From Streptomyces zingiberis (lineage in GTDB: Bacteria; Actinomycetota; Actinomycetes; Streptomycetales; Streptomycetaceae), in contig NZ_JAATEN010000030.1 of assembly GCF_012034935.1 (NCBI RefSeq), forward strand, positions 1-64,000: DNA of 64,000 bases. Direction: 5' to 3'. Positions 36,507 through 45,702 of the stretch are shown here, piece after piece. The position numbers and the translations under genes were made by a program. Each line of letters begins with the position of its first letter. Positions within the stretch are counted from its first letter, which is position 1. A model generated the notes under the pieces. It made no database searches. It saw only the letters and a list, made by a program, of their open reading frames with translations, and had not been told where the DNA came from.

Positions 36507-37265
36507 ATGAGCACCCGCACCGCCGTCGTCACCGGCGCCAGCAGCGGAATCGGCGCGGCCACCGCCCGGAAGCTGGCCGAGGCCGGTTACCGGGTGGTCC
36601 TCACCGCGCGCCGGGCCGAGCGCGTCGAGGCGCTCGCCGCCGAGCTGACGGCGGCCGGCCGGGAGGCCGTCGCGCACCCGCTGGACGTCACCGACCGGCA
36701 GGCCGTCGACGCCTTCGCCGCCTCCCTGGACCGCTGCGACGTGCTGGTCAACAACGCGGGCGGGGCCTTCGGCCTCGACCCCGTCGCGGAGGGGGACCCC
36801 GCCGACTGGCGGGCGATGTACGAGGTCAACGTCCTCGGGGTGCTCCACGTGACCCAGGCCCTGCTGCCCGCCCTCAAGGGATCGGGGGACGGCACGGTCG
36901 TCGTGCTCTCCTCCACCGCCGGCCTCGGCACCTACGAGGGCGGCGGTGGCTACGTCGCCGCCAAGCACGGCGCGCACGCCCTCACCGAGACGCTGCGGCT
37001 GGAGCTCTGCGGCGCCCCCGTCCGGGTCGTGGAGGTGGCGCCCGGCATGGTGCGCACGGACGAGTTCTCGCTGACCCGGTTCCGCGGCGACCAGGAGCGA
37101 GCGGACGCCGTCTACGCGGGCGTCGCCGACCCGCTCACGGCGGAGGACGTGGCGGACACCGTCGCCTGGGCCGTCACCCGCCCCTCGCACGTCAACATCG
37201 ACCTGCTCGTCGTCCGCCCCCGCGCCCAGGCGTCCAACACCAAGGTGCACCGCGAGCCCCGCTGA
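36507..37265 (+). CDS. SDR-family NAD(P)-dependent oxidoreductase
   Basis: A 252-residue classical short-chain dehydrogenase, YdfG-like. It has the TGASSGIGAATARKLAEAG cofactor motif (residues 9-27), ARR at the NADP-preferring position after beta2, NNAGG, catalytic Ser in LSSTAGLG and the Tyr/Lys pair in GGYVAAKHGAHAL (Y..AK). PGMVRTDEF follows. The substrate is not predictable; YdfG relatives reduce hydroxy acids or malonic semialdehyde. ATG at 36507 has GGAGG 4-5 bases upstream. It is monocistronic. Confidence 0.9.
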   Translation: MSTRTAVVTGASSGIGAATARKLAEAGYRVVLTARRAERVEALAAELTAAGREAVAHPLDVTDRQAVDAFAASLDRCDVLVNNAGGAFGLDPVAEGDPADWRAMYEVNVLGVLHVTQALLPALKGSGDGTVVVLSSTAGLGTYEGGGGYVAAKHGAHALTETLRLELCGAPVRVVEVAPGMVRTDEFSLTRFRGDQERADAVYAGVADPLTAEDVADTVAWAVTRPSHVNIDLLVVRPRAQASNTKVHREPR

Positions 37266-37490
37266 GCCGGGCCGGCCACGCCGCCGGACCGCCCCGCCGG
37301 CCCCGCCCGCAGGCCGCCTTCGCGGACCGCCCCCGCGGCCGGACGCCCCCACCGCGCCGTCACCACACCCACACCACCGGACATCCGTCACACAACCGGC
37401 ACCAACCCGGCGGTGCGGCGGCACGTGCGGTACACATGGTCTTCCGTCCGCCGAACGGCGGCATCCACCCCCCGAAGGGAGCCGGGCACC

Positions 37491-38525
37491 GTGCAGCGAA
37501 GGGCGTACCGAACGAACGCCGCGGCGGTCGCGCTGCTCATGGGCCTGGTCGCCGGCGCCGCCGGCTGCACCGGCTCCTCCGGCGACGAGGGTGGCGGCGA
37601 CGCCCAGGAGAACGCGCCCACCGCCGGCCCCACGGCCCGGCCCGGCAAGTACCGCACCCTCCCCGAGGCCTGCGGCGTCGTGGACCGCGGCACGCTCCGG
37701 GCCCTGCTGCCCGGCCTGGAGGCGCTGGACGACGGCAAACGCGAGACGGCCTACGCAGGCCACCCGTCCGTCACCTTCGACACCGGCCGCCGCGCGGGCT
37801 GCCGCTGGACCGCCGGACTGCCCGACGGCTCCCACAACCTGGAGATCGACCTCGAACGGGTCGTCTCCTACGACCGGGCCCTCAGCGACGACGACCGCGC
37901 CCAGCAGCTCTACGACAAGAAGGCGTCCGCCGCGGGGATCCCGGCCCCGGCCGACGAGAAGCCGGACGACGGCAAACCGTCCGCCTCGGCCTCCGCGTCC
38001 GAGGCGGAGAACGCCGAGAACGCCGAGAACGCCGAGAACGCCGACGGCAAGAACGACCGGGACTCCGCGGACGGCAAGGCCGGCGGCAGCGAACCGGACG
38101 CCGGCAAGGGGGACGCCGGCGGGGACAAGACCGGCGAGACCGGGAAGCCGGGTGGCACCGGCAAGGACGCCGAGGACTCCGAGGACGGCGAGAGCAGCAA
38201 GGGAAGCGAGGAAGCAGGCGAGGAGGGCGGGGGCGACGACGGGGCCGAGAGCTCCACCCCCTCCCCCGAGGACTCCGACGAGCCCCTTCTCGCCCCCCGT
38301 CCCCTCGACGGGCTGGGTGATGTCGCTTACATCGACGACCACCTCGTCACGGCCGACTCGGGCGTCCACCGTGACATCACCATCGTCTTCCGGGCGTCGA
38401 ACGTCCTGGTGACCATCGTCTACGACCGGTGGTCCACGATCCGTTCGGACATCCCCGGCAGCGAGGAGTTGCAGAGCCGGGCCCAGCGGCTGGCCCGGGA
38501 GCTCTCCGAGACCTTCGACGCATGA
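37491..38525 (+). CDS. Lipoprotein with DUF3558-like C-terminal region
   Basis: A 344-residue secreted lipoprotein. The signal is AAAVALLMGLVAGAAGC (lipobox AAGC, Cys at about residue 27). The mature part has the DUF3558 pattern: a conserved CGVVD..TL, a second Cys in GCRWTAG and a late strand region (VHRDITIVFRASNVLVTIVY). Between them sits an acidic, low-complexity insert of about 110 residues (residues 160-270) including four copies of Ala-Glu-Asn encoded by a 9-bp repeat. GTG at 37491 follows GAAGGGAG by 9 bases. It is paired with a second related lipoprotein downstream. Function is unknown. Confidence 0.8.
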   Translation: MQRRAYRTNAAAVALLMGLVAGAAGCTGSSGDEGGGDAQENAPTAGPTARPGKYRTLPEACGVVDRGTLRALLPGLEALDDGKRETAYAGHPSVTFDTGRRAGCRWTAGLPDGSHNLEIDLERVVSYDRALSDDDRAQQLYDKKASAAGIPAPADEKPDDGKPSASASASEAENAENAENAENADGKNDRDSADGKAGGSEPDAGKGDAGGDKTGETGKPGGTGKDAEDSEDGESSKGSEEAGEEGGGDDGAESSTPSPEDSDEPLLAPRPLDGLGDVAYIDDHLVTADSGVHRDITIVFRASNVLVTIVYDRWSTIRSDIPGSEELQSRAQRLARELSETFDA

Positions 38526-38547
38526 ACCGCCACCCGTCCGCCGTCAC

Positions 38548-38572
38548 CCCGTACGGTGGTGCGGCGTACGGG
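38548..38572 (+). terminator. Hairpin between the two lipoprotein genes
   Basis: CCCGTACG / CGTACGGG, an 8-bp stem with a 9-base spacer, lies just after the first lipoprotein stop. It could partly terminate or separate the two transcripts. Confidence 0.45.
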
Positions 38573-38614
38573 TGGCACCAGCGCCTCCCCGGATGACAGC
38601 AGAGCGAAGGAACC

Positions 38615-39328
38615 ATGTACCGAACAGCCACGCGACTTCTCGCCGCAGCAGCCGTCATACCCGTGATGTTCGTGGCCGGCTGCTCCTCCGACTCCGGTGA
38701 CCAGGCCGACGGGAAGGCGTCCCCGGCGCCGGGGGAGAGCAGCGCGGCGCCGACGGTGGCGCCCGCGAAGTTCTCCGGCCTGCCGAAGCCCTGCTCCGTG
38801 CTCGGCAAGGACACCATCGGCGACCTGGTCCCCAAGGCGGACAGCAAGTCCGGCACCGCCGGCAAGTCGAGCGATGTCGAGGCGCGCGGAAGCTGCTCCT
38901 GGCACGGGCTCGACGGCTTCCAGTACCGCTGGCTGGACGTCTCGCTCCAGCGCTTCGACTCGGACGCGACGCTCGGCGACGCCGAGTCGCGCGCCCAGGA
39001 GTACTTCACCAAGCAGGTCTCCGAGGCGAAGTCCGTCAAGGGCGGCAAGGACGTGAAGGACGCCGGCCCCTCGGGCATCGGCGACCAGGCCGCCACCGTC
39101 CGGTACTCCGTCACCAAGGACGGTGACGGCTACCGCAACCAGACCGTGGTGACCCGCACGGAGAACGTCGTCATCACCCTCAACTACAACGGCGCCGGCT
39201 ACGAGGATGCCAAGCCGCCCAAGGCGGAGGACCTGCTCAAGGACGCCGAGAAGGCCGCCAAGGAGGCGGTCGCGGCCGTCGCCGAGGCCAACGGCGGAAA
39301 GGGCGGCGCCGGCAGCGACGCGAGCTGA
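38615..39328 (+). CDS. DUF3558-family lipoprotein
   Basis: A 237-residue lipoprotein. The signal peptide ends at lipobox FVAGC (Cys at about residue 23), then an S/A/P-rich linker. The mature domain has the two-Cys DUF3558 layout: LPKPCSVLGKDTIGDLVPKA and ARGSCSWHGLDGFQYRWLDV, followed by SGIGDQAATVRYSVTKDG. The C-terminal 35 residues are Ala/Lys-rich and probably helical. ATG at 38615 follows GAAGGAA. It sits 89 bases after a related lipoprotein, suggesting a duplicated pair acting at the cell surface. Function is unknown. Confidence 0.83.
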   Translation: MYRTATRLLAAAAVIPVMFVAGCSSDSGDQADGKASPAPGESSAAPTVAPAKFSGLPKPCSVLGKDTIGDLVPKADSKSGTAGKSSDVEARGSCSWHGLDGFQYRWLDVSLQRFDSDATLGDAESRAQEYFTKQVSEAKSVKGGKDVKDAGPSGIGDQAATVRYSVTKDGDGYRNQTVVTRTENVVITLNYNGAGYEDAKPPKAEDLLKDAEKAAKEAVAAVAEANGGKGGAGSDAS

Positions 39329-39758
39329 GGGCGACGGCCCGGGCGCCGGGGCCACGGCCCGCCCGGGCTGTGGTCCCGCCCGCGCCGGCCGGCCCGGGTA
39401 CGGCCGTCCCGGTGCCTGCCGCCGGCGGCCCAGGGCCGCTCCCAGCCGCTCCCAGCCGCCTCCTCGACGGCCGATCACCACCCCGGAGCCCGGGCCCAGG
39501 ACGGGTCCGGGCTCCTCGCCGCTCGCACACATGTGCCAGGCTGTCCCCCCGAGTTGTCGACCCGAAGCCACCGGACCTCCGAAGTCGCCGCGCCCACGGT
39601 GCCGCCGGCCGAGGCGACGCCGGTGGTGGAGACGCCGGCGACACCGGGCCGGTGCCCCGGTCCCGGCCGGCGCCCCGTTCCCGACGGGCCCGGTCCTCGA
39701 CGACGGAGTCCTCGGCACCACAGTTCTCGACGACACAGCAGCCGGAAGGGGAGCGCGG
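39329..39758. other. Gap upstream of DUF2637 gene
   Basis: About 430 bases. Near 39438-39462 is a short ccgctcccag repeat, and the SD of the next gene (GAAGGGGAG, 39745-39753) is clear. I see no gene. Confidence 0.5.
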
Positions 39759-41126
39759 GTGGCCGCCATGCAGCTGACACGCACACACCGCATCTTGATC
39801 GGGGTGGTCGTCGCCGGCGCCGTCCTCATCGCGGCGATCGGCTTCGCCGGTTCCTACGCCGCGGTGCGCGACCTGGCGGAGCAGAAAGGTTTCGGAGCGT
39901 TCTCCGTGGTCTTCCCGATCGGGATCGACGCGGGCATCGTCGTCCTGCTCGCCCTCGACCTGCTGCTGACCTGGATCCGCATCCCCTTCCCCCTGCTCCG
40001 GCAGACCGCGTGGCTGCTCACCGCCGCCACCATCGCCTTCAACGGCGCCGCCGCCTGGCCGGACCCGCTGGGCGTGGGGATGCACGCCGTCATCCCGGTC
40101 CTCTTCGTGGTCTCCGTCGAGGCGGCCCGTCACGCGATCGGCCGGATCGCCGACATCACCGCCGACAAGCACATGGAGGGCGTCCGCCTCTCCCGCTGGC
40201 TGCTGGCCTTCCCCTCCACCTTCCGGCTGTGGCGCCGGATGAAACTGTGGGAGCTGCGCTCCTACGACGAGGTCATCCGCCTCGAACAGGACCGCCTCGT
40301 CTACCAGGCCAGGCTGCGCGCCCGCTACGGCCGCGCCTGGCGCCGCAAGGCACCCGTCGAGGCCGTGATGCCGCTCCGGCTCGCCCGCTACGGCGTCCCG
40401 CTGGCCGAGACCGCCCCGGCCGGACTGGCGGCCGCGGGCATCGAACCCCGGCTGCTTCCGGCCGACCCCGCGCCCCCGGAGCTGGAATCCGCCACAGCCC
40501 GTCCCACGACGGCCCGGCCCGGCGCACCGGCCACGGCCACCGGTCAGGAGCCGGGCCACGAGCGCCCGGCGGAGGAGCCCCTGCCCCACCAGGAGCAGGG
40601 CGGCCCCACCCACGACGCGGCCGGGTACCCCACGGAACCGGCCGGGCACATCCTCCCGCAGCTTCCCCCGCAGCCCCACCGCTCCCGGCAGGAGGAGCAG
40701 CCCCAGCCGGCCCCCGTGCCGCAGCAGCGCGCGGCCGGCCCCGGGCCGGCACCGGCCGGGGGCCAGGCCCCGGCGGTGCCCACCGGCGCGGTGCCGGGCG
40801 GGACGGGGCCGGGTGGGACGGTGCCGGGCGGGACGGACGCGCCGGCCGGGGGCCAGGAGCCCGCCTCCCGGTTCCAGGTGCCGAACGGGGCCGGCGGCAC
40901 CCGGCCGCTGGGCCAGGGGGTGCAGGACGCCATGCCCACCGACGACGAGCTGTACCACACCTTCCGCGGCTCGATAGCGGGCGAGGGCATGCCGACGGCG
41001 CGCGCCTTCGCCGCGAACGTCGAGGCGGCCCACGGGCTGCGCCTGGACAGCCGCGAGGTGGACCAGTACATGAAGCGGTTCACGGCACGCTTCGAAACCG
41101 AGCTGTTCGAGGACCACATCGCGTAG
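39759..41126 (+). CDS. DUF2637 domain membrane protein (SpdB-like)
   Basis: A 455-residue protein. The N-terminal about 135 residues hold four helices in the DUF2637 pattern: RILIGVVVAGAVLIAAIGFA, FPIGIDAGIVVLLALDLLLT, TAWLLTAATIAFNGAAAW and GMHAVIPVLFVVSVEAARHA. The middle (about 230-390) is Pro/Gly/Gln-rich and disordered. The C-terminal about 65 residues (MPTDDELYHTFRGSIAGEGM ...) look like a small helical DNA-binding-type domain also seen in such proteins. DUF2637 resembles SpdB spread proteins of actinobacterial plasmids, but no other transfer genes are nearby. GTG at 39759 is 5 bases from GAAGGGGAG; ATG at 39768 is the alternative. Confidence 0.82.
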   Translation: MAAMQLTRTHRILIGVVVAGAVLIAAIGFAGSYAAVRDLAEQKGFGAFSVVFPIGIDAGIVVLLALDLLLTWIRIPFPLLRQTAWLLTAATIAFNGAAAWPDPLGVGMHAVIPVLFVVSVEAARHAIGRIADITADKHMEGVRLSRWLLAFPSTFRLWRRMKLWELRSYDEVIRLEQDRLVYQARLRARYGRAWRRKAPVEAVMPLRLARYGVPLAETAPAGLAAAGIEPRLLPADPAPPELESATARPTTARPGAPATATGQEPGHERPAEEPLPHQEQGGPTHDAAGYPTEPAGHILPQLPPQPHRSRQEEQPQPAPVPQQRAAGPGPAPAGGQAPAVPTGAVPGGTGPGGTVPGGTDAPAGGQEPASRFQVPNGAGGTRPLGQGVQDAMPTDDELYHTFRGSIAGEGMPTARAFAANVEAAHGLRLDSREVDQYMKRFTARFETELFEDHIA

Positions 41127-41235
41127 AACTCCCCGGGAACCCCGAGGCCGGCCGGGCCCCCGGAGCGGGCCCACCGTCCCGGAAGGGCTGCCCCACCGGC
41201 AGAGCGCGCGCCCCGCGGGCCCACCCCCGGAAAGC

Positions 41236-41270
41236 CCGAGGGGGCGCCCCGGAGCGGGGCGCCCCCTCGG
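41236..41270. terminator. Bidirectional hairpin between DUF2637 gene and lysS
   Basis: A perfect 15-bp stem (41236-41250 with 41256-41270), closable to 16 bp with a 3-base loop, between convergent genes. Confidence 0.85.
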
Positions 41271-41285
41271 CCGGAGGCCGGTCGC

Positions 41286-43091
41286 TCAGCCCGCCAGCAG
41301 CTTCCGCACCCGGTCCGCGCCCACCGCCAGCAGCAGCGTCGGCAGCCGGGGCCCGGTGTCACCGCCCACGAGCAGCCGGTACAGCAGGGCGAAGAACGTC
41401 CGCTGTGCCGTCTTCAGCTCCGGCGTCGGCTTGGCGTCCGCGGGCAGACCCGCCTGGATCTTCGGCACGCCGTAGACCAGCGTCGTCAGCCCGTCCAGCG
41501 ACCAGTGGTCGTCCAGCCCGTCCAGCAGCAGCCGCAGCGACTCGCGCTCGGTCTCGCCGAGGGAGGCCAGCAGCTCGCCGTCCGGCTCCTCCCGGACCCG
41601 GGTGCGCTGCTCCGCCGGGACCTGCGTGCGGATCCAGCACTCGGCGCGGTCCAGCCGGGGCCGCACCTCGTCCAGCGAGCGGATCGGGTTCTCCGGGTCC
41701 AGGTCGCGCAGGATGCGCAGGGTCTGCTCGCTGTGCCCCGTGGTGACGTCGACGACCGAGGCCAGCGTGCGGTACGGCAACGGCCGCGGCGTGCGCGGCA
41801 ACTCGGCGGCGGCGGTGGAGACGGCCCGCCGGTACGCGGCGGCGTCCGCCGGCTGTGCCGAACCGTCCGCGATCCGCCGCCCCAGGGCGTCCCACTCGTC
41901 GTAGAGCCGCTGGATCTCCTGGTCGAACGCGATCTTGAAGGACTGGTTCGGCTTGCGGCGCGCGTACAGCCAGCGCAGCAGCGGCGCCTCCATGATCTGC
42001 AGGGCGTCCTCCGGCGTCGGCACCCCGCCCTTCGAGCTGGACATCTTCGCCATCCCGCTGATGCCCACGAAGGCGTACATCGGCCCGATGGGCGACTCGG
42101 CCCCGAAGATCTCCCGCACCAGCTGGCCGCCGACGGTGAACGAGGAGCCCGGCGTGGAGTGGTCCACCCCGGACGGCTCGAACACCACGCCCTCGTACGC
42201 CCAGCGCATCGGCCAGTCCACCTTCCAGACCAGCTTGCCCCGGTTGTGCTCGGAGAGGCGCACCGTCTCGGAGTGGCCGCACACGCAGCGGTAGGCCAGC
42301 TCCGTGGTCGCGTCGTCGTAGGACGTGACCGTGGTGAAGTCCCGGTCGCAGAAGGAGCAGTACGGCTTGTACGGGAAGTAGCCGGCGCCCGCGCCCGAGC
42401 CGTCGTCCTCGCCCGCCGCGCCGGAGCCCTCGGCGGCCGCCTCGGCCGCCGCGACATCGGCCGCGTCCGCCGGCTTGGCCCCCTTCTGCTGCTTCTGCGG
42501 CTTCTGCTGCTTCTGCTGTTCCAGCTGCTGCTGCTCGGCCTGCGTCTGCTGCGCGGCGGCCTTCGCGGGCTTGCCCTTGGTGCGGTAACGGCCCAGTACG
42601 GCGTCGATCCGCGCACGCTCGCGCATGGCGAAGAGGATCTGCTCGCGGTAGGCACCCGAGGTGTACTGGAGCGTCTGGCTGACCGGGTGCACCTCGATGC
42701 CGAGCTGCTCCAGCGCGGCCACCATCGGCGCCTTGAAGTGCTCCGCCCAGCTGGTGTACTCGCTGCCGGGCGGCGCGGGCACGCTGGTGAGCGGCTTGCC
42801 GATGTGCTCCGACCAGGACGGGTCGATCCCGGCCGGCACCTTGCGGAACCGGTCGTAGTCGTCCCAGGAGAGCAGGTGCACGCAGTCGTACCCGCGCCGC
42901 CGGATCTCGTCGGCGACCAGGTGCGGGGTCATGACCTCCCGCAGATTGCCCAGGTGGATCGGGCCGGACGGGCTCAGCCCGGACGCGCAGACGATCGGTT
43001 TGCCGGGGGCACGGCGCTCCGCCTCGGCGATGACCTCGTCCGCGAAACGGGAGACCCAGTCGGCCTCGGTGCTCTCAGCCACGATCGGCAC
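41286..43091 (-). CDS. lysS: Lysyl-tRNA synthetase, class I (archaeal type)
   Basis: A 601-residue class I LysRS, the form used by archaea and some actinobacteria. The class I signatures are present: GPIHLGNLRE (HIGH-like, about residue 45) and ISGMAKMSSSKGGVPTP (KMSKS-like). A zinc site is visible as CSFCDRDF and CVCGHS. Between the Rossmann core and the zinc site lies a low-complexity insert of about 60 residues rich in Gln and Lys, then Ala/Glu/Gly. GTG at 43091 gives the family N-terminus (PIVAESTEADW); GTG at 43082 has better SD spacing. It is divergent from argS. Confidence 0.95.
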   Translation of the reverse strand: MPIVAESTEADWVSRFADEVIAEAERRAPGKPIVCASGLSPSGPIHLGNLREVMTPHLVADEIRRRGYDCVHLLSWDDYDRFRKVPAGIDPSWSEHIGKPLTSVPAPPGSEYTSWAEHFKAPMVAALEQLGIEVHPVSQTLQYTSGAYREQILFAMRERARIDAVLGRYRTKGKPAKAAAQQTQAEQQQLEQQKQQKPQKQQKGAKPADAADVAAAEAAAEGSGAAGEDDGSGAGAGYFPYKPYCSFCDRDFTTVTSYDDATTELAYRCVCGHSETVRLSEHNRGKLVWKVDWPMRWAYEGVVFEPSGVDHSTPGSSFTVGGQLVREIFGAESPIGPMYAFVGISGMAKMSSSKGGVPTPEDALQIMEAPLLRWLYARRKPNQSFKIAFDQEIQRLYDEWDALGRRIADGSAQPADAAAYRRAVSTAAAELPRTPRPLPYRTLASVVDVTTGHSEQTLRILRDLDPENPIRSLDEVRPRLDRAECWIRTQVPAEQRTRVREEPDGELLASLGETERESLRLLLDGLDDHWSLDGLTTLVYGVPKIQAGLPADAKPTPELKTAQRTFFALLYRLLVGGDTGPRLPTLLLAVGADRVRKLLAG

Positions 43092-43486
43092 GTCCCCTCT
43101 TTCTGCGCTGCCGCGCGTTTCCCTCGCGCTGCCGCGCGCTGTCCTCTGCTTCCGTCCGCGCCACCGCGCGGTGCCCGGCCACGTCACTCCGCGGTCGGCC
43201 CGCGGTGTTCTCCTGCCGCCCGCCGCGGGGCGGTCCTCCGCGCCGTCGGGGCACGTCGGTCCGCGCCGCCTCCTGCCACGCCGCCACGTACCGCTGCCCC
43301 GCGCGTTCTTCCCGGCCCGCGGCCGCACCGCGTTCCCGTCCGGAGGTGCGGCCCCGCCATTGTCCCAGACCCGGAAACGCTCCGGCCCCCACCACGGTGC
43401 CGTGGGATACTGACCGGACACCCGGTCCGCCCGGCACCGCGGCGGACGGCACCGCACCCCACCGCGAAAGAAGGCGCGAGCTCCCC
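43092..43486. other. Divergent lysS-argS control region
   Basis: About 395 bases that must hold both promoters. GATACT at 43406-43411 is a possible -10 for argS without a convincing -35. No gene or T-box-like element is recognised. Confidence 0.4.
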
Positions 43487-45310
43487 ATGGCCCCGGTCCC
43501 TTCCCTTTCCGCCACCGTCCACCAGCGTCTCGCGGACGCCCTCGCCGCCGCCCTGCCGGAGGCCGGCGACGCCGATCCGCTGCTGCGACGGAGCGACCGG
43601 GCGGACTTCCAGGCCAACGGCATGCTGGCGCTGGCCAAGCGGCTGAAGGGCAATCCGCGTGAGCTGGCCGCGTCGGTGGCGGACCACATCCCCACCTCCG
43701 GCGACGCCGACCCCGATCCGGTGATCCGCGCGATCAAGGTCTCCGGACCCGGCTTCCTCAACATCACCGTGGCCGACTCCGCGATCACTTCGACGCTGGC
43801 GCTGCGCGCGGCCGACGGGCGGCTCGGCGTGCCCTTCGCGGAGCGCCCGGGCACCACCGTCATCGACTACTCCCAGCCGAACGTCGCCAAGGAGATGCAC
43901 GTCGGTCACCTCCGCTCCACGGTGATCGGTGACGCCGTGGTGAAGATTCTGGACCACCTCGGTGAGACGGTGATCCGGCGCCACCACATCGGCGACTGGG
44001 GCACCCAGTTCGGCATGCTGATCCAGTACCTCATCGAGCACCCGCAGGAGCTGGACCACGCCTCGGACACCGCCGGCACCACCGGGGGCACCACCGGGGA
44101 CACCACCGAGGGCGCCACAGCCGAGGGCGAGGCGGCCATGGCCCGGCTCAACCGGCTCTACAAGGCGTCCCGGGCGCTGTTCGACTCGGACGAGGAGTTC
44201 AAGGACCGGGCGCGGCGCCGCGTGGTCGACCTCCAGTCGGGTGACGAGGAGACGCTGGCCCTCTGGCACAAGATCGTCGACGAGTCGAAGATCTACTTCC
44301 AGGGTGTCTACGCCAAGCTGGACGTGGAGATCCGCGACGAGGACGTGGTCGGCGAGAGCGCCTACAACGACGACCTCCGGCGGGTCTGCGAGGAGCTGGA
44401 GGCGGCCGGCGTGGCCGTCCGCTCCGAGGGCGCGCTCTGCGTCTTCTTCGACGACGTGAAGGGGCCCGAGGGCAAGCCGGTCCCGCTGATCGTGCAGAAA
44501 TCCAACGGTGGTTTCGGCTACGCGGCGACCGACCTCGCCGCCATCCGCGACCGCGTCGGCACCCTCAAGGCCGACACCCTGCTCTACGTCGTGGACGCCC
44601 GGCAGGCGCTCCACTTCAAGATGGTGTTCGAGACCGCCCGGCGGGCCGGCTGGCTGCCCGAGGGCGCCGCCCGGCAGCTCGCCTTCGGCACGGTCCTCGG
44701 CAAGGACGGCAAGCCGTTCAAGACCCGCGAGGGTGAGACGGTGCGCCTGGTGGACCTGCTGGACGAGGCCGTGGAGCGGGCGGCCACCGTCGTCACCGAG
44801 AAGGCTCCCGAGCTGACCGCGGAGGAGGTCGCCGAGCGCGCCGCCCAGGTCGGCATCGGGGCGGTGAAGTACGCGGACCTCTCCAACTCCATGGCGCGGG
44901 ACTACGTCTTCGACCTGGACCGGATGGTCTCCCTCAACGGCGACACCAGCGTCTACCTCCAGTACGCCTACGCCCGGATCCAGTCCATCCTGCGCAAGGC
45001 GGGCTCGGCGGTGCCCCGGCCCCACGCGGAGCTGCCGCTCTCCGCCGCCGAGCGGACGCTGGGCCTGCACCTGGACGCCTTCGCCGAGACCCTGGCCTCG
45101 GTCGCCGAGACCCACGAGCCGCACAAGCTGGCCGCGTACCTCTACCAGCTCGCCACGGCCTACACGGCGTTCTACGACCAGTGCCCGGTACTGAAGCCCG
45201 GGAACTCGGCGGAGGTCACCGAGAACCGGCTGTTCTTCTGCGACCTGACGGCCCGCACCCTCGGCCAGGGCATGGCGCTGCTGGGCATCCGCACCCCCGA
45301 ACGCCTCTGA
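43487..45310 (+). CDS. argS: Arginyl-tRNA synthetase
   Basis: A 607-residue class I ArgRS. It has the N-terminal Add-1 tRNA-contacting domain (to about residue 110), the HIGH motif as EMHVGHLRSTVIGDAV (about residue 143), HIGDWGTQFGMLI, and a C-terminal anticodon-binding domain (YAYARIQSILRKA ... LAAYLYQLATAYTAFYDQCP). As in many ArgRS the KMSKS sequence is not canonical; GKPFKTREGE replaces it. The ATG start at 43487 matches the family. A small Thr/Gly-rich insert (about residues 190-215) is extra. Terminated by a strong hairpin. Confidence 0.96.
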   Translation: MAPVPSLSATVHQRLADALAAALPEAGDADPLLRRSDRADFQANGMLALAKRLKGNPRELAASVADHIPTSGDADPDPVIRAIKVSGPGFLNITVADSAITSTLALRAADGRLGVPFAERPGTTVIDYSQPNVAKEMHVGHLRSTVIGDAVVKILDHLGETVIRRHHIGDWGTQFGMLIQYLIEHPQELDHASDTAGTTGGTTGDTTEGATAEGEAAMARLNRLYKASRALFDSDEEFKDRARRRVVDLQSGDEETLALWHKIVDESKIYFQGVYAKLDVEIRDEDVVGESAYNDDLRRVCEELEAAGVAVRSEGALCVFFDDVKGPEGKPVPLIVQKSNGGFGYAATDLAAIRDRVGTLKADTLLYVVDARQALHFKMVFETARRAGWLPEGAARQLAFGTVLGKDGKPFKTREGETVRLVDLLDEAVERAATVVTEKAPELTAEEVAERAAQVGIGAVKYADLSNSMARDYVFDLDRMVSLNGDTSVYLQYAYARIQSILRKAGSAVPRPHAELPLSAAERTLGLHLDAFAETLASVAETHEPHKLAAYLYQLATAYTAFYDQCPVLKPGNSAEVTENRLFFCDLTARTLGQGMALLGIRTPERL

Positions 45311-45313
45311 GCC

Positions 45314-45355
45314 CGGTGCGGGAGGCCGGGCCGGCACGGCCGTCCTCCCGCACCG
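45314..45355 (+). terminator. Hairpin after argS
   Basis: CGGTGCGGGAGG (45314-45325) pairs with 45344-45355 over 12 bp, and the loop can form an inner GGCCG/CGGCC stem. It starts 3 bases after the argS stop. Confidence 0.8.
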
Positions 45356-45646
45356 CGGCCATGGGCGCGGGCCATGGGCGCAGACCAGCCGCAGACCATG
45401 GGCCGCGGGGCCACGGGCCGCACTGCCCGGACGGGGGCCGATCACGGAGGTACGCTCCCCTTACCGCCGCGGCCCCGCCGGTCCGTATCGCGTCCGCCGA
45501 GCCCGCCGAGCAGACCGAGCCCACCACCGACCCGCGTGCATCCGATCGCATGAGCCGACGCCACGTCACCGCGCGGCGTTCGAGCTCACGGACGAGGCCG
45601 CCTTCCCGGCGGCTTCCGGCACCGCGCCCCTCCGCCCTTCCGCCCG

Positions 45647-45674
45647 CCACCTGCCACCTGCCACCTGCCACCTG
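45647..45674. repeat. Four 7-bp ccacctg repeats
   Basis: Four exact copies of ccacctg directly upstream of the aminotransferase SD. The rest of the 45356-45702 gap holds a few ATGGGC-type repeats near 45360-45405 and no gene. Confidence 0.85.
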
Positions 45675-45702
45675 CCACGAACGAGAGAGTGAGCGAGCCC
45701 TC

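Noticed and set aside
39759..41126. Conjugative plasmid spread region, because DUF2637 resembles SpdB
   Set aside because: No tra, rep or other spd genes surround it; it is flanked by lipoprotein genes and lysS.
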